DNA of 64,000 bases, taken from the NCBI RefSeq assembly GCF_034119865.1, contig NZ_CP139421.1:868001-932000 (forward strand). Direction: 5' to 3'. Shown here in pieces: positions 51,100-59,053 of this stretch (its first letter is position 1; each line of letters starts with the position of its first letter). A program made the position numbers and the translations under genes. Source of the DNA: Algoriphagus sp. NG3 (GTDB taxonomy: Bacteria; Bacteroidota; Bacteroidia; Cytophagales; Cyclobacteriaceae). A model generated the notes under the pieces. That model ran no database searches. It saw nothing but the letters and a program-made list of their open reading frames with translations, and was not told the DNA's origin.

Positions 51100-52317
51100 A
51101 TGAACCCAAAACGACTGACATTTAAGAACAGAAACGGTTTTGAATTAGCTGCACACTTATATATACCCGCTAATCAAAAACCAAAATTTTTCGCGCTGTT
51201 TGCCCATTGCTTTACCTGCTCTAAGAATTTCTCTGCTGTAACGCGTATTTGTACAGCTTTGTCCCAAAATGGAATTGCGGCTTTAAGTTTTGATTTCACT
51301 GGACTTGGAATGAGCGAAGGGGAATTTTCGGAGTCTTCCTTTACTAGCAACATCAGTGATTTGCTGGATGCGTCGGCTTTCCTGGAAAAGGAGTATGCTA
51401 CACCCAAAATGCTCATTGGACATTCACTAGGAGGTGCTGCAGTTTTATATGCAGCTGCTGAAATGAAGGATATAGAAGCAGTGGTGACTATTGCTGCTCC
51501 GGCATTTCCAGGGCATGTGCGGCATTTGTTTAAGGAGAGTATAGATGAAATTGAAAAATCAGGAAGTGCAGAGGTCAACATAGGCGGTCGACCTTTCCGG
51601 ATCAGTAAAAGTTTCATAGATGATTTGGAGCAAAAGCCACTATCCTCTTTTTTGAACAAGCTAAGAAAGTCGCTTCTGATTATGCATTCACCTCAAGACG
51701 AGATCGTGGAAGTCAGCAATGCCGCAGAGATTTACAATGCAACTCATCATCCCAAAAGTTTTATATCATTGGATGGAGCGACGCATCTGATTTCAAACCC
51801 TCAGGACAGCGAATACATTGCAGAAGTGATAGGGAGCTGGAGTAAGCGCTATGTATTGGTGGACGTGGAAAAACAGGTGAACGATACCCGTGGAAATCAG
51901 GTTTTCGTACGGCTTTCTGGAGAAAAATATACCACTGAAGTAATGACCCCAAATCATCACCTGATTGCTGATGAGCCGATAGATCTGGGAGGAGCGGATC
52001 TGGGGCCAAATCCCTATGACTTACTGATGGCTTCCCTGGGGAGCTGCACGGCGATGACCTTGAGAATGTATGCAGAGCGGAAAAAGTGGCCTTTGGAACA
52101 GGTATCTGTTTTTCTCAATCATGAAAAAGTCCACCTCTCCGATAGCGCTCATCCAGAGGATAAATCCGCGAAAGTGAGTCAGTTTACCAGGATCATAGAA
52201 ATCGAAGGAGACCTTGATGCGGAACAGCGACATAGGCTACTGGAAATATCCAATAAATGCCCAGTCCATCGCACGCTTCAGGAGGAAATCATTATCCAGA
52301 CGATGTTGGCAAAATGA
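51100..52317 (+). CDS. alpha/beta-hydrolase fused to OsmC domain
   Basis: 405 residues in two parts. Residues 1-250 are an alpha/beta hydrolase: nucleophile Ser in LIGHSLGGAAVLY (about 107), a catalytic acid region LLIMHSPQDEIVE and His in DGATHLISN. Residues 260-405 are OsmC-like, with the peroxidatic Cys in LMASLGSCTAMTLRMYAE and resolving Cys in SNKCPVHRTLQEEI. OsmC proteins reduce organic hydroperoxides. The fusion is known in several bacterial groups; its combined role is untested. The next gene starts at ATGA overlapping the stop. Confidence 0.93.
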   Translation: MNPKRLTFKNRNGFELAAHLYIPANQKPKFFALFAHCFTCSKNFSAVTRICTALSQNGIAALSFDFTGLGMSEGEFSESSFTSNISDLLDASAFLEKEYATPKMLIGHSLGGAAVLYAAAEMKDIEAVVTIAAPAFPGHVRHLFKESIDEIEKSGSAEVNIGGRPFRISKSFIDDLEQKPLSSFLNKLRKSLLIMHSPQDEIVEVSNAAEIYNATHHPKSFISLDGATHLISNPQDSEYIAEVIGSWSKRYVLVDVEKQVNDTRGNQVFVRLSGEKYTTEVMTPNHHLIADEPIDLGGADLGPNPYDLLMASLGSCTAMTLRMYAERKKWPLEQVSVFLNHEKVHLSDSAHPEDKSAKVSQFTRIIEIEGDLDAEQRHRLLEISNKCPVHRTLQEEIIIQTMLAK

Positions 52318-53354
52318 ATAAGGTCTGGTCAAGGAGATATTTGCTGAGTTCGGTACTGGTAATTCTGGGACTGGGGCTTTGGGCAATTTTTCCTTTTCAA
52401 GCGGGTCTAATTATAGCCGGGGAAAAGTGGAAAGGGGTATGCTGGGTAGGAAGTCGCTCCCCACTTCTAGGGGAAGAGCTTGAAGCGCTGAAAGCTACCG
52501 GAGCAAATGCGATTTCCCAAACGCCTTTTGGCTGGCAGAAAGAGAAAAACAGTCCTGAAATCCGCTGGAACACACAAAACGAGAAGCAATGGTGGGGCGA
52601 ATCTTCTTTGGGTATAAAAGCCACTTTAGATTCTTCTGCAGGTCATGGGATCATGAATATGCTTAAGCCCCATCTGTGGGTAAATGGGAGCTGGCCTGGT
52701 GAGATAGCCATGAATAACGAGGAAGATTGGAAACTTTGGTTTTCCAATTATGAGGGATTTATTCTTGATTATGCTGTAATGGCTGAGGAACATCAAATCC
52801 CTATGTTGTGCGTTGGTACTGAGTTGGAAATGACCTCTGACCGTGAAGTAGAATGGAGAAGTATTATTTCCGGGATCAGGAAAGTCTATTCAGGCAAGTT
52901 GATTTATGCAGCCAATTTCACTGAGTTTGAGCAGGTGAAGTTTTGGGATGCGTTGGATTACATAGGCATTCAGGCCTATTTTCCCTTATCTAACAAAATT
53001 AACCCAAGCCTGTCTGATCTGAAATCAGGCTGGAAAAAGCATCTTACGAGAATAGAAAAGATGGTATCGGCATACAAAAAGCCGGTGATGTTCACGGAGA
53101 TTGGCTATTGCAATACCGTAGATGCGGCCAAGGAGCCTTGGGTCTGGCCAAATGAGCGAAAGGAAACGGCACTTTCTGAGGAAATACAGGCGAGGTGTTA
53201 TGAGGCATTTTTCCAGACTGCCTGGAAAGAGTCTTGGATGGCAGGAGTTTTCTTTTGGAAATGGTATCCTGATGGCAAACATCGTAATCCTGATTTTACT
53301 CCCCAAGGAAAAATGGCAGAGCAGGTTATGGTCAACTATTTCTTAGCTGATTGA
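52314..53354 (+). CDS. GH113-like glycosidase, membrane-anchored
   Basis: 346 residues from the ATG at 52314 that overlaps the preceding stop. An N-terminal hydrophobic segment (YLLSSVLVILGLGLWAIF) acts as signal or anchor. The TIM-barrel resembles GH113 mannanases: the acid/base Glu in PMLCVGTELE (about 175) and the nucleophile Glu in PVMFTEIGYC (about 263), plus DYIGIQAYFPLS and WKWYPDGK. A beta-mannan or related glycan is therefore the likely substrate. Being the last gene of the glycosyltransferase run, it may trim the glycan made there. Confidence 0.83.
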   Translation: MNKVWSRRYLLSSVLVILGLGLWAIFPFQAGLIIAGEKWKGVCWVGSRSPLLGEELEALKATGANAISQTPFGWQKEKNSPEIRWNTQNEKQWWGESSLGIKATLDSSAGHGIMNMLKPHLWVNGSWPGEIAMNNEEDWKLWFSNYEGFILDYAVMAEEHQIPMLCVGTELEMTSDREVEWRSIISGIRKVYSGKLIYAANFTEFEQVKFWDALDYIGIQAYFPLSNKINPSLSDLKSGWKKHLTRIEKMVSAYKKPVMFTEIGYCNTVDAAKEPWVWPNERKETALSEEIQARCYEAFFQTAWKESWMAGVFFWKWYPDGKHRNPDFTPQGKMAEQVMVNYFLAD

Positions 53355-53657
53355 TTACAAGTTCATTATTTGATCTATGTCATTTTTTAGGAATCTGAAA
53401 GGCCTTACTTTTGCACCGAAGAATCCAAACAGTCCTTCCTTTAAAAGTTTGCTGGAAAAGTGCAGATCACCTCTTTTTTTACACTCGTAAGATCAAATCC
53501 CACTAAAATATTCATTGCATAATAAGCGATTAGTAGCAACATCGCCTAGACGATTTGATATAGCCGGAAGCATCAAGCTTTCGGTTTTTTTATTTAAAAG
53601 GTGGTCGGACTTTTTAAAATTTTTTATTAATTAGCTGAGACAATAGAACAATATACC
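53355..53657. other. 303-base gap with promoter-like and terminator-like elements
   Basis: No ORF. A TACTTTTG element (53406) and a terminator (53561-53593) enclose about 170 bases of noncoding sequence, listed separately as a possible small RNA. The last 65 bases before the GH109 gene are AT-rich and carry no clear promoter. Confidence 0.5.
53406..53593 (+). ncRNA. candidate small RNA or leader
   Basis: TACTTTTG (53406-53413) matches the -7 promoter element. A hairpin CCGGAAGC (53566-53573) with GCTTTCGG (53579-53586), loop ATCAA, is followed by seven T. Between them there is no ORF, but a smaller hairpin GCGAT/ATCGC (near 53527-53546) is seen. I cannot match it to a known RNA family by eye. 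Boundaries are approximate. Confidence 0.35.
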
Positions 53658-55070
53658 ATGCAAAATAACCAGAGAAGAAAGTTTCTGAAATCTACCGGTT
53701 TGGTAGGTTTAGGCCTTTTTGGCGCAGGTAGCGCAATCGCAAATGAAAATCATCCCCTTCCTTTACAAGCGAAAAGGGGAATAAACCGCATCCAATCCTT
53801 TAATATGAGCGGTTTTGCTGCTCCCAAGATTGATACTGTACGCATTGGCGTAGTTGGGTTGGGTATGAGAGGGCCAGGGGCGGTTGACCGATTGAGTAAG
53901 ATAGAGAATGTAGAGATAAAGGCTCTATGTGATTTGATCCCCGAGCGTGTGGAAAAAGCAAAGGCTCAATTAAAGGATACTACCCATAAGCCTGATGGTT
54001 ACTCTGGCAACGCCTATTCTTGGAAGGAAATGATGGATAGGGATGATCTGGATTTGATTTATATAGTGACTCCATGGGAGTGGCACACTCCTATGTCCGT
54101 GTATGCCATGGAAGCCGGGAAACATGTAGCTTGTGAAGTACCTATCGCCCGCACACTTGACGAATGCTGGCAGTTGGTAGAGACTTCTGAGCGAACCAAA
54201 AAACACTGCATGCAACTGGAGAATTGCTGCTATGATTTTTTTGAATTGATGACCCTGAAAATGGCTCGTGAGGGTTATTTCGGAGAGGTTTTGCATGTAG
54301 AAGGAGCTTATATTCATGATCTGCTTTCGCTGAATTTCAATAAGGATAGTGGCTACCAGGACATGTGGAGGCTTAAGGAAAACTATAGAGATGGCAATCT
54401 ATATTCCACTCATGGTCTAGGGCCAATTTGCCAAATCCTCAATATAAACAGAGGAGATCAGATGGATTATCTGACATCTACTTCGTCCAATGACTTTTCC
54501 ATGCATGCTGAGGCTAGAAAGCTAGCCGGGCAGGATAATTTCTTTGCCTCATATGCCGAAAAGAAGTTTCGTGGAAACATGAATACTACCATGGTGAAGA
54601 CAAAGAATGGGAAATCTATTATGATACAGCACGATGTTTCTTCTCCCCGCCCATATTCCAGGCTACATGTAGTCAGTGGGACTGAAGGATATGCGCAGAA
54701 GTATCCCCAACCCAAGGTGGCAAAAGGGCACGCTTGGCTGAAAGACGAAGAATTCAAAGATCTTGAAACTAAATACACGCCTGAGATTATTCAGAAAGTC
54801 GGAGAGCTGGCCAAGAAAGTAGGAGGCCATGGAGGCATGGACTTTATGATGGACTGGAGGCTGATCGACTGCCTGAGAAACGGTCTTCCTCTGGATCAGG
54901 ATGTATATGATGGAGCACTATGGAGTTGCATCTCTCCGCTGTCTGAATGGTCTGTAGCCAATAGATCCAATTCCATAGATGTTCCTGATTTCACTGGTGG
55001 AAACTGGAAAACAAATGCCCCGGTCGATATCACATTGAATGGTGGGGGAACGACCGGAGTGAGGGTCTGA
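53658..55070 (+). CDS. GH109-type Gfo/Idh/MocA-fold glycosidase
   Basis: 470 residues. The N-terminus RRKFLKSTGLVGLGLFGAGSA is a twin-arginine export signal. The NAD-binding fold begins with VRIGVVGLGMRGPGAVDRL (about 62). GH109 landmarks are clear: IYIVTPWEWHTPMSVYAMEAGKH, VPIARTLDECWQLV, KHCMQLENCCYDFFELMTL and FGEVLHVEGAYIHDL. Known GH109 enzymes remove alpha-N-acetylgalactosamine by an NAD-dependent mechanism. The protein ends in VDITLNGGGTTGVRV. It is followed by a terminator and is not in an operon with other carbohydrate genes. Confidence 0.93.
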   Translation: MQNNQRRKFLKSTGLVGLGLFGAGSAIANENHPLPLQAKRGINRIQSFNMSGFAAPKIDTVRIGVVGLGMRGPGAVDRLSKIENVEIKALCDLIPERVEKAKAQLKDTTHKPDGYSGNAYSWKEMMDRDDLDLIYIVTPWEWHTPMSVYAMEAGKHVACEVPIARTLDECWQLVETSERTKKHCMQLENCCYDFFELMTLKMAREGYFGEVLHVEGAYIHDLLSLNFNKDSGYQDMWRLKENYRDGNLYSTHGLGPICQILNINRGDQMDYLTSTSSNDFSMHAEARKLAGQDNFFASYAEKKFRGNMNTTMVKTKNGKSIMIQHDVSSPRPYSRLHVVSGTEGYAQKYPQPKVAKGHAWLKDEEFKDLETKYTPEIIQKVGELAKKVGGHGGMDFMMDWRLIDCLRNGLPLDQDVYDGALWSCISPLSEWSVANRSNSIDVPDFTGGNWKTNAPVDITLNGGGTTGVRV

Positions 55071-55078
55071 ATGCTTTA

Positions 55079-55138
55079 AGTGGGAGGTGGGAAGTTGGAA
55101 GTAGGAAGTGAGAGGTAGGAAGTAGGAGGTGGGAAGTT
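55079..55138. repeat. GGAAGTN low-complexity tandem repeat
   Basis: About eight units of a degenerate 7-base repeat (GGGAAGT, GGAAGTA, GGTAGGA) just after the GH109 stop. Spacer repeats of this kind are typical of Bacteroidota. Confidence 0.5.
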
Positions 55139-55160
55139 TGTTTTACTGGGATAGATAATG

Positions 55161-55196
55161 AAAAAGCCCGCTGATCGATGATGATTGGCGGGCTTT
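55161..55196. terminator. hairpin terminator between convergent genes
   Basis: AAAGCCCGC (55163-55171) with GCGGGCTTT (55188-55196), loop 16; five A on the left give a T tract for the minus-strand EEP gene and CTTTCC a weaker one for GH109. Probably serves both. Confidence 0.65.
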
Positions 55197-55390
55197 CCTA
55201 TGAGAGTTTACTAATGAATCTCACGGTACGGGTGAAAATTGATCTTTCGTAGGCCACATCTCACTAAACATTGGCGAACTTACTTGCCATCATACATTGT
55301 TCTTTTTAGATCTGCCTGGAAATTTTGGGACGGCTTTAGTTGAGGAGCACAATGCGTCGACTATCCAGCAATGGGCTGTAAGCTTCTTCC
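55197..55390. other. spacer without recognised gene
   Basis: Continuation of the 320-base gap 55071-55390. No ORF, promoter or repeat recognised apart from those listed. Confidence 0.4.
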
Positions 55391-56197
55391 CTAGTTGGAT
55401 GGGTTTAATACGCTAAGCTTTACTAATACCGGATAATGGTCAGAAAAAGGAACATCTATAACCTTGTAGTCAACCAATTCAAAATGTCCGGAATCAAACC
55501 AGATATAGTCAATGCGTTTGCCTTCTGGAGAATCAAAGGTAGGAGCGTCATTGTCAGCTGCTAACCCTGCGTCTGTCCATTTGGAATTAATACTTTTATA
55601 TTCATCAGAAGTAGGATCAAAATTCAGATCCCCAACCCAAAAGGCAGGCTTGGAAAGTGAATCTGCAAAACGGGTAATGGCTTTGAGTTGAGCAAGACGG
55701 TTATCTGCATATTGATGGCAAAGATGTGTTGCTCCAAAGTAAAGTTCTTCCCTGTCCCTCAGCTCAATTTTTACCCAGGCTGCGGCCCGTGGCTCACCAC
55801 CAGCTGGGGTGGGTAATAGCTGTGTGTTATAATCCAGCGCTTTTTTTACCAGCACTCCTTCTCCATATCCACCTTCAGCATAGTCCATTGCTTTGGCAAA
55901 ATAGCTGCTGTAACCAGTTTTTTTGCCTAGTTCTTCTACCCAGTTGATTTTTTCACCATATATCCCTTCTAGTCGGGTAGTCATGCTATCCACTTCCTGT
56001 AGAGCCACCACTTCGGGTTGGAGCAAGATGATCAGATTGGCAATCTCTTCAAGGTTAGGAATTCCCGCAGAATCAGGCTTTTCCCCATGGTAGATATTGT
56101 AGGACAGTACCGTGAATTCAGTTTTTTTTTCTTGGGAAAAGGAGTGGAAACACATACATAGTAAAAAAACAGGAAATAGGATGAATTTCGATTTCAT
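55391..56197 (-). CDS. secreted endonuclease/exonuclease/phosphatase-family protein
   Basis: 268 residues from the ATG at 56197, whose signal peptide is MKSKFILFPVFLLCMCFHSFS; a frame starting at 56257 adds polar residues. EEP-fold motifs: LSYNIYHG at the start, ALQEVDSM (catalytic Glu), FGATHLCHQYADNRLAQL (His), FWVGDLNFDPTSDEY (GDxN) and FDSGHFELVDYKVIDVPFSDHYPV (SDH). Such secreted EEP enzymes act on phospholipids, sugars or nucleic acids; the substrate is unknown. Confidence 0.9.
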   Translation of the reverse strand: MKSKFILFPVFLLCMCFHSFSQEKKTEFTVLSYNIYHGEKPDSAGIPNLEEIANLIILLQPEVVALQEVDSMTTRLEGIYGEKINWVEELGKKTGYSSYFAKAMDYAEGGYGEGVLVKKALDYNTQLLPTPAGGEPRAAAWVKIELRDREELYFGATHLCHQYADNRLAQLKAITRFADSLSKPAFWVGDLNFDPTSDEYKSINSKWTDAGLAADNDAPTFDSPEGKRIDYIWFDSGHFELVDYKVIDVPFSDHYPVLVKLSVLNPSN

Positions 56198-56440
56198 AGG
56201 ATTATAGTAGGTGTTTTGATCCAGAATAGGCATTAGCAATCCTATACCACGGCACACAAGGTATTACAGACTTTAATTGTTTCAAAATAGGATTATACCT
56301 AACATTGATTTTCCTGTACGGTTTTAATACCGAAATGATTTAGTTGTAAATTATTTGTATCTTTTTCCCAGTTACCTGAGTCAGTCTTACGTAAAACTAC
56401 CAATACTTATTGTAGCGGTATTCTTAAACTTCAAATACAC

Positions 56441-58075
56441 TTGAAAAAATTTCTGTGGGCCCTGGGAATTCTTGTTCTGCTGGCCGTGATTTCAATATTT
56501 TTGCTTGAAAAATGGCTGGTGAATTCTTTGCCAGAGCGTATCAATGCAAAAGAAGATAGGGCGTATGATTTACTTTTTGAGGAGGCCGATGTTCAGCTTT
56601 TTAGGGGCAGTATTGAGCTTAAAGACATAACGCTGAAACCCTTAAAGGAAGACCTGGAAACTACCATTACTGGAAGTATCAAGTCTGCAAAACTCGGAGG
56701 ACTGAACATGTTAGGGTTCATTTTTGGAAAAGTGCTGGAAATCGGAGAACTGAGCTTCGAAACTCCCAAATTTGTGTTGGTAAGGAATGACTCTATATCT
56801 AACGATCCTGCCGACGTTTCTATGGCGTTTCAGGGGTTTTTCGGAGATATAGTGTCCCGGGGTGTTATCCATAATTTCAATCTCCGGGAGGGATCCGGAG
56901 AGTTTTATACCCAATCTGATTCACTACGGAAGTTTGGGAGCTTTAAGGGCTTCAATATTACCGCAGAAGATCTGGAAACTGATTCGGTAAGACTTAATTA
57001 TGCTATCCCCTTTAAATTGGAAAGCTTACATACAAGTCTTGAAAATCTGGAGATTAATATGGGTGAGCAGCAGACTTTTACATTAGGGAAATTAAATTTT
57101 GATTCCAAGGAAGATGCGCTGGACTTTTATGACTTGAGACTGGCTTATGATGATAATGTGGTTTCGGTGGCTAAGCAATCAGCTGTTCAAAAGGACTATA
57201 TTGAAATAGATGTAAAACATCTGAGGATTGAGAAAATCAACGCCCGAAGCAGTATATATGGTAATTGGGCCATTGTGGCGGGATTAATGACGATTGACAG
57301 TCTCGTTCTCCATGACGTAAGGAATAAAAACAAGCCCCGTCCTGTTGATGAACCTCAAAAGCCTATGTTTGAAGGAATGGTAGAACTGGTACCTTTCCCA
57401 TTAGAAGTAGATACTATCCGGGCTTCAAATTCTACCATTACTTATTCTCAGATTTCGGAAGGAAAATCTGTTCCGGGGAGTTTGAAATTTGAACAATTAT
57501 CCGCTTTGATTACCCATGCTATTTCCCTGGATTCGCTTCAATCAGGAGAAATGCGTATTTATGGAGAAGCTGTGTTGAACGGATTCGCCCCAATGCGTAT
57601 GGATGTAACGGTACCATATACCAACGACCCTAAGCAGGAGAGCTTTCATCTGGAGGCAAGTGTAGATCCATTCAGTTTGCCGTCACTCAATGGGATCCTG
57701 GGTGATTTGGTATCTGTGAATATCAATTCTGGCAAAATGGAAAAGTTGGAAATCACCATGGATGCGACGATGTATTCCTCTTCCAATTTTATGAAGTTTC
57801 ACTATAAGGATCTAAAACTGGAATTGAGAGATGAGGAACAGCAAAAGAAGAAGCTCATGTCCACACTTTCCAATATTCTTATTTCCAGCAGCAACGTGCC
57901 TGAGGACAATAATTACAAAACCGCGACATTCAGAACAGAGCGAAATATATACAGGGGGACTTTCAATCTAATCTGGGCGTCCTTGAGGGAAGGAATGTTG
58001 GAAATAGCACCTGGTAACCTAATGCAACTATTGATGAAGGAGCAGGATCCGCCAGACGATGGGAAGAGAAGGTGA
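56441..58075 (+). CDS. AsmA/DUF748-like membrane-anchored protein
   Basis: 544 residues. A TTG start (56441) gives MKKFLWALGILVLLAVISIFLLEKWL, a clean N-terminal anchor; no ATG is available nearby. The rest is a long beta-rich region with AsmA-like repeats (VQLFRGSIELKDITLKPL, KLGGLNMLGFIFGKVLEIGELSFE, TIRASNSTITYSQISEG, EMRIYGEAVLNGFAPMRMDV) and a C-terminal NLIWASLREGMLEIAPG. AsmA-type proteins form lipid-conducting bridges between membranes; DUF748 is a related outer-membrane-biogenesis group. Distant match, so the family call is tentative. Confidence 0.75.
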   Translation: MKKFLWALGILVLLAVISIFLLEKWLVNSLPERINAKEDRAYDLLFEEADVQLFRGSIELKDITLKPLKEDLETTITGSIKSAKLGGLNMLGFIFGKVLEIGELSFETPKFVLVRNDSISNDPADVSMAFQGFFGDIVSRGVIHNFNLREGSGEFYTQSDSLRKFGSFKGFNITAEDLETDSVRLNYAIPFKLESLHTSLENLEINMGEQQTFTLGKLNFDSKEDALDFYDLRLAYDDNVVSVAKQSAVQKDYIEIDVKHLRIEKINARSSIYGNWAIVAGLMTIDSLVLHDVRNKNKPRPVDEPQKPMFEGMVELVPFPLEVDTIRASNSTITYSQISEGKSVPGSLKFEQLSALITHAISLDSLQSGEMRIYGEAVLNGFAPMRMDVTVPYTNDPKQESFHLEASVDPFSLPSLNGILGDLVSVNINSGKMEKLEITMDATMYSSSNFMKFHYKDLKLELRDEEQQKKKLMSTLSNILISSSNVPEDNNYKTATFRTERNIYRGTFNLIWASLREGMLEIAPGNLMQLLMKEQDPPDDGKRR

Positions 58076-58207
58076 TCCAACCATCACTGTCCGGTCTAAG
58101 GAACTCAGGGGTATTATGAATGCCTAAAAGTAATGGCCTGATTAAAACCCATGGTACTACACTGATTACTTTTTAGTAGCGCTAACCCTACTGCTTTCGC
58201 TCTATTC

Positions 58208-58238
58208 TGCAAGTCAGCCATACCTGAGACTTTTTTAG
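58208..58238 (+). repeat. dispersed 31-base repeat, copy 1
   Basis: Ends in TACCTGAGACTTTTTTAG. The stretch 62902-62932 ends in TGCCTGAGACTTTTTCAG and shares about 23 of 31 positions by eye. It lies in the 305-base gap 58076-58380 between convergent genes. Confidence 0.5.
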
Positions 58239-58330
58239 TAAAACCTAAATATCCTAATCTTCTGATTATTGAGCTTTGTGTCCTGTTCAAAAAATCGGGA
58301 TGGCTGTAGTCAAATCGAATGCATAAAAAT

Positions 58331-58357
58331 AAAAAGGCTCTCCTAAACGGAGAGCCT
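58331..58357 (-). terminator. rho-independent terminator of the PRC-barrel gene
   Basis: AGGCTCTCC (58335-58343) with GGAGAGCCT (58349-58357), loop TAAAC, and an A-rich left flank that is a T tract in the minus-strand transcript. It lies 23 bases past the stop codon. Confidence 0.85.
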
Positions 58358-58380
58358 GGTACAGAATCCAAGCGACACGC

Positions 58381-58755
58381 CTATTCAATCATCGCTCTTC
58401 TTCTGCCTAATCCATAATGCATATGGATATTATTGATGAATTCATGTTGAGGTCCGAGTGGCCAATCATCTTTATCAAAACCCGGAGCGTTTTCCAGCTT
58501 TTCCTTGTCCACATTTATTAAGATTATATCACGTTGGTGACCGTGAAAATCAAATGCCTGCCAAGGAAGAGCTAAAAGCTTGCTGCCTAAATTGAGAAAT
58601 CCTTCATCAACTGATAGGACAACGTAAGCTACTTCTCCAGATTCAGTGTCCAGCATGATATCCTCTATAGTACCTACTGATTCATCACTTATTGTCCTAA
58701 CATCACAACTTCTAGCTGTTGAACAACTTATGGGAAAATTATATTGCGTGTTCAT
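58381..58755 (-). CDS. PRC-barrel domain protein
   Basis: 124 residues. PRC-barrel features: DESVGTIEDIMLDTESGEVAYVVLSVD (about 26-52) and SKLLALPWQAFDF, then LINVDKEKLENAPGFDKDDWP, which is frequent in small stand-alone PRC proteins of environmental bacteria. These proteins are linked to stress or RNA/photosynthesis functions elsewhere; no specific role can be given here. It is a single gene with its own terminator. Confidence 0.9.
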   Translation of the reverse strand: MNTQYNFPISCSTARSCDVRTISDESVGTIEDIMLDTESGEVAYVVLSVDEGFLNLGSKLLALPWQAFDFHGHQRDIILINVDKEKLENAPGFDKDDWPLGPQHEFINNIHMHYGLGRRRAMIE

Positions 58756-59053
58756 GGCTAAGCGGGTTTAAGTGATTAATTATATGATTTAATTGAACCA
58801 ATGCTATGCCATATGGGCAGGAATAGTCTCTGAGCAGTTTTCAGATTTTTTTAAGAAATTTTATGTGTTGCAAAAGGGCGATTTGGGCAAAGTCTTACAC
58901 TTCAAACATACCTAGTTAAAAAAAATAGGTAATCCTCTACGGTATTATCTGTAAAATTAGTTTGACTTTTGGCAATAAAAAGCGAAATTAGGAAGCAGAA
59001 TCGGAGCGTTCATTCTCCTGTTCATTTATTTTTAAAAATAGTAGTTTCGCCAA

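Noticed and set aside
58114..58371. 85-codon minus-strand ORF
   Set aside because: It overlaps the dispersed repeat and the terminator of the PRC-barrel gene; its composition is not gene-like.
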